Assembly: GCA_013166775.1 (NCBI GenBank)
Contig: JABLTJ010000012.1
Coordinates: forward strand, 1-64,000
Direction of reading: 5' to 3'
DNA length: 64,000 nucleotides
Source of the DNA: Promethearchaeati archaeon
GTDB lineage: Archaea; Asgardarchaeota; Heimdallarchaeia; Heimdallarchaeales; Heimdallarchaeaceae
The position numbers and the translations under genes are program-made. Below the pieces are notes generated by a model. It ran no database searches. It was not told the DNA's origin and saw only the letters and a list, made by a program, of their open reading frames with translations. Shown in pieces: positions 8,525 through 16,098 of this stretch. How positions within the stretch are numbered: the stretch's first letter is position 1; the number at the start of each line of letters is the position of its first letter.

Positions 8525-8680
8525 ATGAAAACAAAGAAATGCAGAGAACACAAACATGAATGCGGTAAATTTACTGGTGGAGAAAGTAGAGAAGAAAAAT
8601 TAAAACATCTTAAGGAATGCAAACAAGGATTACGAAGTCAGATAGAAAAAATCGATAAAGCTATCAAAGATTTGGATTAG
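8525..8680 (+). CDS. Small Cys/His-rich charged protein (51 aa)
   Basis: A 51-residue frame starts with ATG at 8525. The N-terminal part KKCREHKHECG holds two cysteines and two histidines, a possible metal site, with a third cysteine in KECKQG. The rest is a predicted amphipathic helix pair (EEKLKHLKECK, then 'RSQIEKIDKAIKDLD'). It resembles small conserved prokaryotic proteins with a 'HECG...S.EEKLE.L' pattern and unknown function; I cannot name the family. It is divergent from the HxlR regulator across a shared palindrome and ends 6 nt before the convergent dehydrogenase gene. A role in metal or redox response under HxlR control is an inference. Confidence 0.65.
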   Translation: MKTKKCREHKHECGKFTGGESREEKLKHLKECKQGLRSQIEKIDKAIKDLD

Positions 8681-8686
8681 TATTAG

Positions 8687-10018
8687 TTAATGCCCTAAAC
8701 CTATTCCTCTATATCTTATTCCTTCTTCTCTCATTTTTTCATAATCATATTTTCTTCTACCATCTATGAGTATAGGAGATTTCATTTTCTCTAAGAAAAT
8801 TTCAATAGGGAGATGAGTATAGTCGCTCCATTCAGTTACAAGAACACAAGCATCTGCTTCAGTTAAGGCTTCATCTGCTGATGTAACAAATTCTAAATTC
8901 TTATGGTTTAACATTTTTTTAGCTTCTTCAATGGCTATCGGATCTGTAGCGACTACTCTAGCTCCTTCTTTAAGAAGTAAGTTAATTATGGGAATGGAAG
9001 GAGCTTCTCTCATATCATTTGTATTAGGTTTAAATGCCAATCCTAAGACTGCTATTCGTTTGTTTTTTAGTTTTTCTTCCCCTAGTTCTTCCTTTAGAAG
9101 CCTAATAGCTTCAAAAGGCTGAGCTTCATTTGTATCTAAAGCAGCTTGTAATAATTTTGAGGAAATCCCAAATTCTCTAGATTTATGTAATAAAGCTCTG
9201 ATATCTTTAGGAAAACAAGAACCACCCCACCCTATTCCAGCGTTCATGAATTTCTCTGATATTCTGTGATCCATCCCGACTGCTTCAGTAATTACAGAGA
9301 TGTCAGCTTCAAATTTTTCAGCTAGATTCGCCATTTCATTAAAGAAGGAAATTTTAGTTGCTAGAAACGTATTAGCAGCATACTTAATCATTTCAGCAGA
9401 AGTAGGGTCGACTATAACAAAAGGAGCGATGAATCCAGCATAGCATTGCATCATAATATCCTTAGTATTTTCATCTGAAACACCAATTACAACTCTATCT
9501 GGATAAAGGAAGTCATTTACAGCTACTCCCTCTCTTAAGAATTCAGGATTCATTCCTAGACCGAACCCAAATTGAACTTTTAATCCACTTTCTTGTTCTA
9601 TAATAGGACCGACATGATTAGTTGTTGTTCCTGGAATACATGTACTCTTTACAATAATCACTTTGAATTTTTGTTGTTTTTTGAGGATTCGACCTATGTT
9701 TTTTGCAGCTTCCTCAACATACTCATAATTCATTGAACCGTTAGGTAGAGAAGGAGTACCAACACAAATGAAGATGACGTCTGAATTTTTGATTACGTAG
9801 TCTACATCAGTTGTCGCTTCAAGCAACTTATTTTCTAAAGCTGATTGGAGCAAATCATCTAATCCTTCTTCAAAAATTGGAGAGAAACCTTTGTTTATAG
9901 AATCAATCTTTTCTGGAATTATATCTGCACATAGAACCTTATTCCCTTTACTAGCAAGACAAACACCAGTTACTAATCCAACGTAACCCGTACCTATAAT
10001 CCCAATATTCATTAACAT
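8687..10018 (-). CDS. UDP-sugar 6-dehydrogenase, paralogue 2
   Basis: 443 residues, the same family as the gene at 6658: IGIIGTGYVGLVTGVCLA (Rossmann), VKSTCIPGTT, EFLREGVAVND, catalytic thiol about Cys268 in GWGGSCFPKD, and VLGLAFKPNTNDMR in the C-terminal domain. Here the residues after beta-strand 2 are LCADIIPEK, keeping the canonical aspartate for NAD. Start is ATG 10018 or ATG 10012 (MNIGIIGTGYVG, the family-typical N-terminus). The TATA-like sequence at 10036-10043 sits 22-28 nt from both. The gene is convergent with the small 8525 gene. Two diverged copies so close suggest separate sugar substrates rather than dosage. Confidence 0.93.
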   Translation of the reverse strand: MLMNIGIIGTGYVGLVTGVCLASKGNKVLCADIIPEKIDSINKGFSPIFEEGLDDLLQSALENKLLEATTDVDYVIKNSDVIFICVGTPSLPNGSMNYEYVEEAAKNIGRILKKQQKFKVIIVKSTCIPGTTTNHVGPIIEQESGLKVQFGFGLGMNPEFLREGVAVNDFLYPDRVVIGVSDENTKDIMMQCYAGFIAPFVIVDPTSAEMIKYAANTFLATKISFFNEMANLAEKFEADISVITEAVGMDHRISEKFMNAGIGWGGSCFPKDIRALLHKSREFGISSKLLQAALDTNEAQPFEAIRLLKEELGEEKLKNKRIAVLGLAFKPNTNDMREAPSIPIINLLLKEGARVVATDPIAIEEAKKMLNHKNLEFVTSADEALTEADACVLVTEWSDYTHLPIEIFLEKMKSPILIDGRRKYDYEKMREEGIRYRGIGLGH

Positions 10019-10083
10019 CCAGACTGCAAAAAGGAGTATATCAATTTTTGTTTATTATTTATTTTCGTGAACCCAAAACATTA

Positions 10084-10090
10084 TTTTATA
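10084..10090 (+). promoter_or_regulatory. TATA box of the HD phosphohydrolase
   Basis: TTTTATA centred about 24 nt before ATG 10111; a leaderless start is predicted. Confidence 0.45.
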
Positions 10091-10110
10091 GTTAATATTA
10101 CAATCCTTCA

Positions 10111-11427
10111 ATGACAGTTTACAGATCGATAGCTGACACAGTACACAAATACATTGATGTCCCTGAAAAACTCTTTATAGATATTATAGATACTGGAGAA
10201 TTTCAGAGATTGAGACGAATAATTCAACTTGGTGGAGTCTCAATTTCATATCCTTCTGCCACACATAGTCGTTTTATGCATAGTCTGGGAGCAAGTCATG
10301 TAGCAAATGGGCTTGCATCAGAGTTAAATCAACGACACCCAGATATTCTCTCCAAAGACGATATAGCTTTAGTTAGCCTCACAGCATTAATTCATGATAT
10401 TGGTCATGGGCCTTTCAGTCACATGTTTGAGGATACAATTAGAATGCTCTGCAGAAATTCAGAAAATCCCAATTGTACTGAGAAATTCACAGCTTTTGAG
10501 AGACATGAGAATCTATCCGAACAGATAGTTTTAGATGGCATCTCAGAGATAGCAACAATTTTGGAAAAAGAGGGATATAATAGACATAGAATTGCGGATT
10601 TAATTCAAGGAAGAAGTGTTGAAGATAAACCCTTCTATAATCAAGTGATAAATTCTCAATTGGATGCAGATGCACTGGATTATTTGATGCGAGATTCAGT
10701 GGCCACAGGTGTCTCTTTTGGCATGTATAATCTTGAAAGATTGTTTGCTATGCTAGAACTTACACCTAAGGGATTAATTGTTATCAGAGAAAAAGGATTA
10801 CAATCAATTGAGCAGGTAGTTATTGCACTTTACATGCAATTCACAAGGGTCTATTTCCACAAAACTGTCAGATGTTGGGAGTATATGTTAAAACTATTCA
10901 TATCTCAAGTACTTCAAAAAATAGAAGAAAAAAATAAATTAGCTGTTTTACCATTCATACAGGACTTTGTTGATAAACCATATTGGAAATCACTAATGGG
11001 ACTTACCGATGATATCATTTATACACAGTTGCAATATTCAGCAACAAAAGAAGAAAACGATCCTTTCATTAGAAAATTAGCAAAGGATATCTTGCATAGA
11101 AACCTCTACAAGAGCATTCCTTTGACTGAGGAAATGGCACAGAATATAATCGAGAATGAGGATAAAATCAATTTCATTGTTAGAAAACATGGTTACCCCA
11201 CAGTGAGTTGGGAAGTTGATCAATTTATGAGTAGATACTATACTACTTTCGATGAAGAAGATAGATTTGCCATTATGTTGAAAATGAAAGATGGATCTCT
11301 TAAACAACTATCAGAAGTATCTGAGATTGTTGCAGGATTGACAAAGCCAAAATATAATAATCTATTAATTTTCCCTGCTCCATGTAGAGAAGATATAACT
11401 AAACTTGTAAAAGAATTTCTAATATAA
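10111..11427 (+). CDS. HD-superfamily phosphohydrolase (dNTPase-like)
   Basis: 438 residues of the HD phosphohydrolase group related to dGTP triphosphohydrolases (COG1078-like). The metal motifs are in order: ATHSRFMHSLGASHVA (first His), LIHDIGHGPFSH (the HD pair and next His), and NSQLDADALDYLMRD (final Asp). The N-terminal FQRLRRIIQLGGVSISYP is typical of the family. Members hydrolyse dNTPs to deoxynucleosides and triphosphate, and some need a nucleotide activator. The predicted substrate class is solid, the exact nucleotide is not. A TATA box lies 24 nt upstream. Its end is 21 nt from the convergent surface-protein gene. No toxin, CBASS or other defence partner is adjacent, so a housekeeping dNTP-pool role is more likely. 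Confidence 0.9.
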   Translation: MTVYRSIADTVHKYIDVPEKLFIDIIDTGEFQRLRRIIQLGGVSISYPSATHSRFMHSLGASHVANGLASELNQRHPDILSKDDIALVSLTALIHDIGHGPFSHMFEDTIRMLCRNSENPNCTEKFTAFERHENLSEQIVLDGISEIATILEKEGYNRHRIADLIQGRSVEDKPFYNQVINSQLDADALDYLMRDSVATGVSFGMYNLERLFAMLELTPKGLIVIREKGLQSIEQVVIALYMQFTRVYFHKTVRCWEYMLKLFISQVLQKIEEKNKLAVLPFIQDFVDKPYWKSLMGLTDDIIYTQLQYSATKEENDPFIRKLAKDILHRNLYKSIPLTEEMAQNIIENEDKINFIVRKHGYPTVSWEVDQFMSRYYTTFDEEDRFAIMLKMKDGSLKQLSEVSEIVAGLTKPKYNNLLIFPAPCREDITKLVKEFLI

Positions 11428-11448
11428 AGAAAAAAAGAAAAGGAATGA

Positions 11449-14130
11449 TTAATACTGATTAGAGTAATTTGAATAAGCATCATCCTTTTTTTCAGGTTCG
11501 GATGGTTTAAATTCTGAAAGTCGAGGTTCAGGTGGTTTCTGTTCTGGAAGTTGAGGTTCAGGTGGTTTAGGAGCTGGAAAATCTGGAGGATCTGATTTAG
11601 CTTCAGAAGGGAGTTTTTCTGGCCTTAGAACATGTCCGCAGTTTTTACACAGTGCGAATTTCTTTTTAGTGGTTTCTCCACAATAATGGCATCTCACATA
11701 TCTTCCAATTATTAGAAGATTAAATTGCTTCCAAAGTAATGCCCACAAGATACCCAATGAACCGATAACCTGCACTGCAGTAGATTGTAATGCTTGTTCT
11801 ATCCAAGTATAAACTTTCTCAAGTGTTCTCAAGGGGATTACGTTTATTTCAAATACCTGTCTAAAGATAAAGTTCCCGAAATTAGTATCAGATACAGCAA
11901 CTATTAGAGTTGTATTTCCAGTCTTTAGATCAGCACTTTCAATAGTTAGGGATGCAGGAAGATCAAAATCCTCTTCAATCAACTCATCACCTAGAAATAT
12001 ATTAGCAGAAGGGTCTATAATACTAGCTGGTATTTGAGTTTTAACATCGATATACAGATTCAAATCACTGAGCTCCTTAATTTCAAGGGGGGAAGGATCA
12101 ATCTCTACAATTAGTGGATTCAGGTATATTGTAACTTCTTTAGATAGCTCTGTTGATAAGTAACCAATCTTTGATGCGTTTATTATTATAGGGATTCCTA
12201 TTTCTGATACCTCTTGAGGAACATTGATCCCATTTAAAATTTCTAATAGATCAATATTAATATCTACATTACCTGCATTATCTGTTTGCGTTGGAGGAAT
12301 AACAATGGGAGAAGGTAATCCTCCAAGATCTATACGAATTTCAACAGCAGCATTTTTAACACTTAGACCTTGCTCATCCACACATTTTATTGTAAATGAA
12401 ATTTCATTCTTTACTCCTTGAGTCACTGTAATATCTAATGGATCTGTTTCAATTCGTATTTCTTTATCGATATAGAAATAATAAGTAAAATCAGATATAG
12501 GGAGTAAAGCATGATAGAAATCTAGAGTAATTTCATGATTACCTCCGAGTTCGGATTGGAAGAACAATTGCTTCAGATAGTATGTTCTGTTACGGATTCC
12601 ATTCAAAGCTGTAGTCTTAATTTGAATATGAGTTGCATAAGACACATTTAGGTTTGATTGAGAGAAGATATTGTATTCGAAATTATATGGAAGTATTGAA
12701 GCACTACTCTGATAGATAGATGTTGTTTCAGCAAATTCTAGATACAAATCAAATGAGGTTAGTTGAAATAATGGTATATCATGTGGAGATACTAAGTATG
12801 TGAGTATTGGGAATAATTTTGTAAACATTGTAACTGCTTGAAAGTTTACCATGATTGGATTTTCATACAATACATCCCATTTATTAAAAATTATTGTACC
12901 TATCTCTGAAAAACCTGCTTCAAATGCAAGTGGAGCATCAAAAACCAAATCGATCAATGTAGAAAGTAAATCTAAATACCTAAACACAGAAGGCAGAATA
13001 TTAAAATCTTCAAATCTCTTTCTCTGGAATTCTATAACCTGTGATATAACCATACAGTTCTCATAAGTCAATGCATCAGGTGATAGAGTGAAAGCATTCA
13101 AGTCATATCTTGAATGTAGCAGATTAGTTGTTGTACTATAGAAGGCATCAAAAATAGTATTTTCTACTAAATCAGCAAGTCCATAGTATTCTAAGCTTGC
13201 AGTATTATTTGCTGCAATCCTTTTCTGATATGTACTATGCTGTAGAATGGCAGTACTCATGTACACATTTCCTTGTATATCAGCTTCGTTATCGGATGCA
13301 GCACCAGAACCAAGTGTTGTTTGAAATAGAGCACCAGAACCAAGAGCTGATCTATTACCGTTTGCGATATAGGTATCCACAGCTGTTTTTGTTTGAGAAT
13401 AAAATAGTGTGTTATCATTCAACAAATAATTCGCTATAGAGAATAAACCTGTCGCTTTTGCAGAAGCAAAAATTGAAGCTCCTTCAATCCAAAGAGTGAT
13501 TTCATCCAAAAATAGTGTACTATTTATTGTCCCAGTTGTTGGAAAATAGAAAATATCGAGTAGATTCGAAAAAGTTGTATTCGCTAAATTTCTATAAAGA
13601 GTCGTATCTGTATCACCATTAACTTGTAAAGCTTCAGCTAATCTAGCATATGCAATAACCAAAAGAAAATTATCTGCAGCATGAAGCTCGTATTGATTAG
13701 TTCCGGTATTTTTCCCTCTTATATATGATCCATTGACATCTAAGTAAAGATTTTGCAAATGAAACTTCGCTTCATTTATGAAAAAGGTTTCATTTGTTGT
13801 ATAGAAAAGATCAATATATCCCAGTGCCATTTGAATTCTTGACATGTCATGAAATCTAGAAGTTGGATTCGCTGTTGGTTTAAAATTATCCCAGGTGTGC
13901 CACTCTACTGATTTAGCATATTCAATAGAGGAACTTTCAATGAAAATCAAATCGTAATCTTGTCCCACAGGAGGTTGTCTTTTGATCATAGAAGAATCAA
14001 TTTCAGTTTGGTAAGAGGTACTCTTTTCACCTATTTCTATGATAGAATAAGCATTTTGTGAAGGAATACATGGCACCACTACCAAAGCCAATAAAATTAA
14101 ACTTAGAAAAAGTACTTTTTTAGAATGCAT
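11449..14130 (-). CDS. Secreted/membrane surface protein with cytosolic zinc ribbon
   Basis: 893 residues. A signal peptide (KKVLFLSLILLALVVVP, with basic residues before it) leads into an extracellular part of ~770 residues. The first ~500 residues look like an alpha/alpha-toroid, with repeated paired helices such as 'RIQMALGYIDLFYTTNETFF'. One or two Ig-like beta-domains follow, e.g. 'ITVTQGVKNEISFTIKC' and DNAGNVDINIDLL. A hydrophobic helix near 785-810 ends the outside part. The cytosolic tail holds a zinc ribbon (CHYCG...CKNCGHVLRPE) and a Pro/Glu-rich stretch of PPEP repeats. Signal peptide plus one TM fixes the topology (inference). Function is unknown; an alpha/alpha fold suggests glycan binding or hydrolysis, but no catalytic signature is recognisable. 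Confidence 0.8.
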   Translation of the reverse strand: MHSKKVLFLSLILLALVVVPCIPSQNAYSIIEIGEKSTSYQTEIDSSMIKRQPPVGQDYDLIFIESSSIEYAKSVEWHTWDNFKPTANPTSRFHDMSRIQMALGYIDLFYTTNETFFINEAKFHLQNLYLDVNGSYIRGKNTGTNQYELHAADNFLLVIAYARLAEALQVNGDTDTTLYRNLANTTFSNLLDIFYFPTTGTINSTLFLDEITLWIEGASIFASAKATGLFSIANYLLNDNTLFYSQTKTAVDTYIANGNRSALGSGALFQTTLGSGAASDNEADIQGNVYMSTAILQHSTYQKRIAANNTASLEYYGLADLVENTIFDAFYSTTTNLLHSRYDLNAFTLSPDALTYENCMVISQVIEFQRKRFEDFNILPSVFRYLDLLSTLIDLVFDAPLAFEAGFSEIGTIIFNKWDVLYENPIMVNFQAVTMFTKLFPILTYLVSPHDIPLFQLTSFDLYLEFAETTSIYQSSASILPYNFEYNIFSQSNLNVSYATHIQIKTTALNGIRNRTYYLKQLFFQSELGGNHEITLDFYHALLPISDFTYYFYIDKEIRIETDPLDITVTQGVKNEISFTIKCVDEQGLSVKNAAVEIRIDLGGLPSPIVIPPTQTDNAGNVDINIDLLEILNGINVPQEVSEIGIPIIINASKIGYLSTELSKEVTIYLNPLIVEIDPSPLEIKELSDLNLYIDVKTQIPASIIDPSANIFLGDELIEEDFDLPASLTIESADLKTGNTTLIVAVSDTNFGNFIFRQVFEINVIPLRTLEKVYTWIEQALQSTAVQVIGSLGILWALLWKQFNLLIIGRYVRCHYCGETTKKKFALCKNCGHVLRPEKLPSEAKSDPPDFPAPKPPEPQLPEQKPPEPRLSEFKPSEPEKKDDAYSNYSNQY

Positions 14131-14217
14131 ATTGGAAAAAAGTAAGAAATGAAAAAAATGCTTCGTAATATTACAGTAACATTGGAGGCTATATTTAGAT
14201 ATACAATTTCTATTAGA

Positions 14218-14928
14218 TTATTGGAAGATTTCTATATACATTATACTTCTGGCAGTAAATAGATCCTGATCATCTTTGTCCTCGAGAGTAAAATATCTAA
14301 ATAAATCTGCAAGACTTATTAGAAGAAGAATTGGGTAGAGAGGAATTAAGAGTATGTAAAGAGCAATTGATTTTAGAATAAACATCATTTTATTTTCGAT
14401 TTTCGATGGAAGGGATTGAATGAAAATTATAGTAAATCGGTCATAAAATAGGAAGAGATTTGCAAAAAGAATAAATCCAATAACAATGTACACATATTGA
14501 ACATAGTCTACCAAAATGACTCCTTGTGAAAGAAGAATGAATAGAACAATCACTAGTGAACTATGTAAAATCTGTACTATACTGTAAAGCAATTTATTTT
14601 TCCAGTTGGAATAAAAATCTATTTTTGCTTGTTTTCTAGCTTCTTTTCGTTTAGCACCATCATCTTTTCTTTTAGGCACTAGAAGTACTATCCACAATAG
14701 ATTGAATAGGTAGGAGACTAAAACAACGAAAAATCCAGCAGCTATTAGAAAGAAAACAGTTTGATACCATATAGCTTGATCTACTTCCAATGGTCCATAG
14801 AAACCTCCAATAAAAGCTAATGGACCGAGTGCTAAACTTATAGCTAAGAATATTCGATGATTATACCATTTTCTGTTCAGTGCTTGGATTGCAGAGACTA
14901 TCTCTTCTTTTTGATTGTCTTCGATCAT
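14218..14928 (-). CDS. Four-TM membrane protein, unknown function
   Basis: 236 residues with four hydrophobic helices: about 28-50 (IFLAISLALGPLAFIGGF), 57-85 (VFFLIAAGFFVVLVSYLF), 120-160 (ILHSSLVIVLFILLS plus VYIVIGFILFANLFLF, possibly two) and 190-212 (IALYILLIPLYPILLLIS). A basic loop, KRKDDGAKRKEARKQAK, lies near residue 95 and probably faces the cytosol. I recognise no family. It lies upstream of, and on the same strand as, the surface-protein gene, with an 87-nt gap that contains no obvious promoter, so co-transcription is possible. No enzymatic motif is visible. Confidence 0.7.
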   Translation of the reverse strand: MIEDNQKEEIVSAIQALNRKWYNHRIFLAISLALGPLAFIGGFYGPLEVDQAIWYQTVFFLIAAGFFVVLVSYLFNLLWIVLLVPKRKDDGAKRKEARKQAKIDFYSNWKNKLLYSIVQILHSSLVIVLFILLSQGVILVDYVQYVYIVIGFILFANLFLFYDRFTIIFIQSLPSKIENKMMFILKSIALYILLIPLYPILLLISLADLFRYFTLEDKDDQDLFTARSIMYIEIFQ

Positions 14929-15037
14929 TATTTCTTAGGATATTTGGTACGATAATAAATCTATCGACAAAACCAGAAAATCAATTCACAATGAGAGTTA
15001 AAATAATATATGGGAATACTAAAAATAATTTGGAAAA

Positions 15038-16084
15038 ATGGAAGTAGATGACAGAATTCATGGGATTTTAAATTTTAGTCAGCTGGAATTCTTCTGTAAA
15101 AGATTCAATATAGAACCTAAAGAACTTCATGCTAATTTTGATGGATGGAGGAAATTGATTTTATATACTGAAGATAAGGTTTTTCTTTTTCCCAGAGATC
15201 CTAGTGGTATTTTTTGGTTAGATATGGAAACGACAGCATATGAATTATTTAATGATTATCCAAATCTGCCTGTTCCTAGATTTCTCGAGAAAGTTGAGGA
15301 TGATAAAATAAGTTACTTTAACTTTACTGTTGCTTCAAGATTGACAGGAATCCCTTATTCAAAATTGGAAGATGATGTTAATTTTGAAATGCTTTCAAGG
15401 ATGCTTACCAATTTATCATCTGTTTTCACTTTATGGCATGAGATTCCTATACAGAAACTTCCTGAAAAAATCAAGCAAAGAATAGAACTGTTTGACGAAA
15501 ATCAATACAAATGGGAGATTCAGTTACTAAATCCAGATACAATGCCTGAAGCAATAGATTATGTTCACCAGAAATTTATAGAGTATATAGAAAAATATCA
15601 TAAAGATTTACTGAAAATTCTGAACTCACATCAGACAAAAAATATTTGGAATCAATGTTTGGAAGAGATAGTCTCTCTACCTCATACTCTAATTCATGCC
15701 GATATTCACGAAGATCAGATTCTTATTGAATCAAAAGATAATATGAGAATCACAGGAATTCTTGATTGGGAAACTGTAATGTGTGGAAATCCAGTCTGGG
15801 AATTTAATTTCTTTGAATGGGGTCTAAAAATCTGGAACTGGTGGAAATATTTCACTGAAATTAGGAGAAGTATGTGGAAAATTTACTTAGAAAAAAGAGG
15901 AATTGAATTAAGAACATTGGAAGGATTGGATCTTTTTTACACTCTCTCTGAATTCTTGATAATATTAAAGCCTGAAAAATCTTTGAGAAATTTAATTGGA
16001 AATGATTTCTCGAGCTCGCTAAAGTTATGTTTAGAAAAAGTAGTTAAAATAACAGAAAGGATAGCTTTTGAATTAAAAAAGTAA
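15038..16084 (+). CDS. APH/choline-kinase-like phosphotransferase
   Basis: 348 residues with the aminoglycoside-phosphotransferase kinase fold. The catalytic loop reads LIHADIHEDQILIES near residue 223, where Asp is the catalytic base and Gln stands where the Mg-binding Asn usually lies. The DxD-type metal motif is ITGILDWETV near residue 245, followed by NPVWEFNFFEWG, as in the family. These enzymes phosphorylate small hydroxyl compounds (sugars, choline, homoserine, aminoglycosides). The Asn-to-Gln change also occurs in maltokinase-type members and does not rule out activity. The N-terminal ATP-binding lobe is only weakly conserved. A chromosomal archaeal member is more likely a metabolic kinase than a resistance gene; its substrate is unknown. 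It converges with the ABC exporter operon. Confidence 0.75.
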   Translation: MEVDDRIHGILNFSQLEFFCKRFNIEPKELHANFDGWRKLILYTEDKVFLFPRDPSGIFWLDMETTAYELFNDYPNLPVPRFLEKVEDDKISYFNFTVASRLTGIPYSKLEDDVNFEMLSRMLTNLSSVFTLWHEIPIQKLPEKIKQRIELFDENQYKWEIQLLNPDTMPEAIDYVHQKFIEYIEKYHKDLLKILNSHQTKNIWNQCLEEIVSLPHTLIHADIHEDQILIESKDNMRITGILDWETVMCGNPVWEFNFFEWGLKIWNWWKYFTEIRRSMWKIYLEKRGIELRTLEGLDLFYTLSEFLIILKPEKSLRNLIGNDFSSSLKLCLEKVVKITERIAFELKK

Positions 16085-16098
16085 TAAGAAAAGAGGTT

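Noticed and set aside
10111..11427. HD phosphohydrolase as a phage-defence dNTPase
   Set aside because: No defence partner, integrase or mobile element lies nearby, so a housekeeping role is simpler.
15038..16084. Aminoglycoside resistance kinase
   Set aside because: A chromosomal archaeal copy with an altered Mg-site residue, and archaeal ribosomes are largely insensitive; metabolic kinase is more likely.
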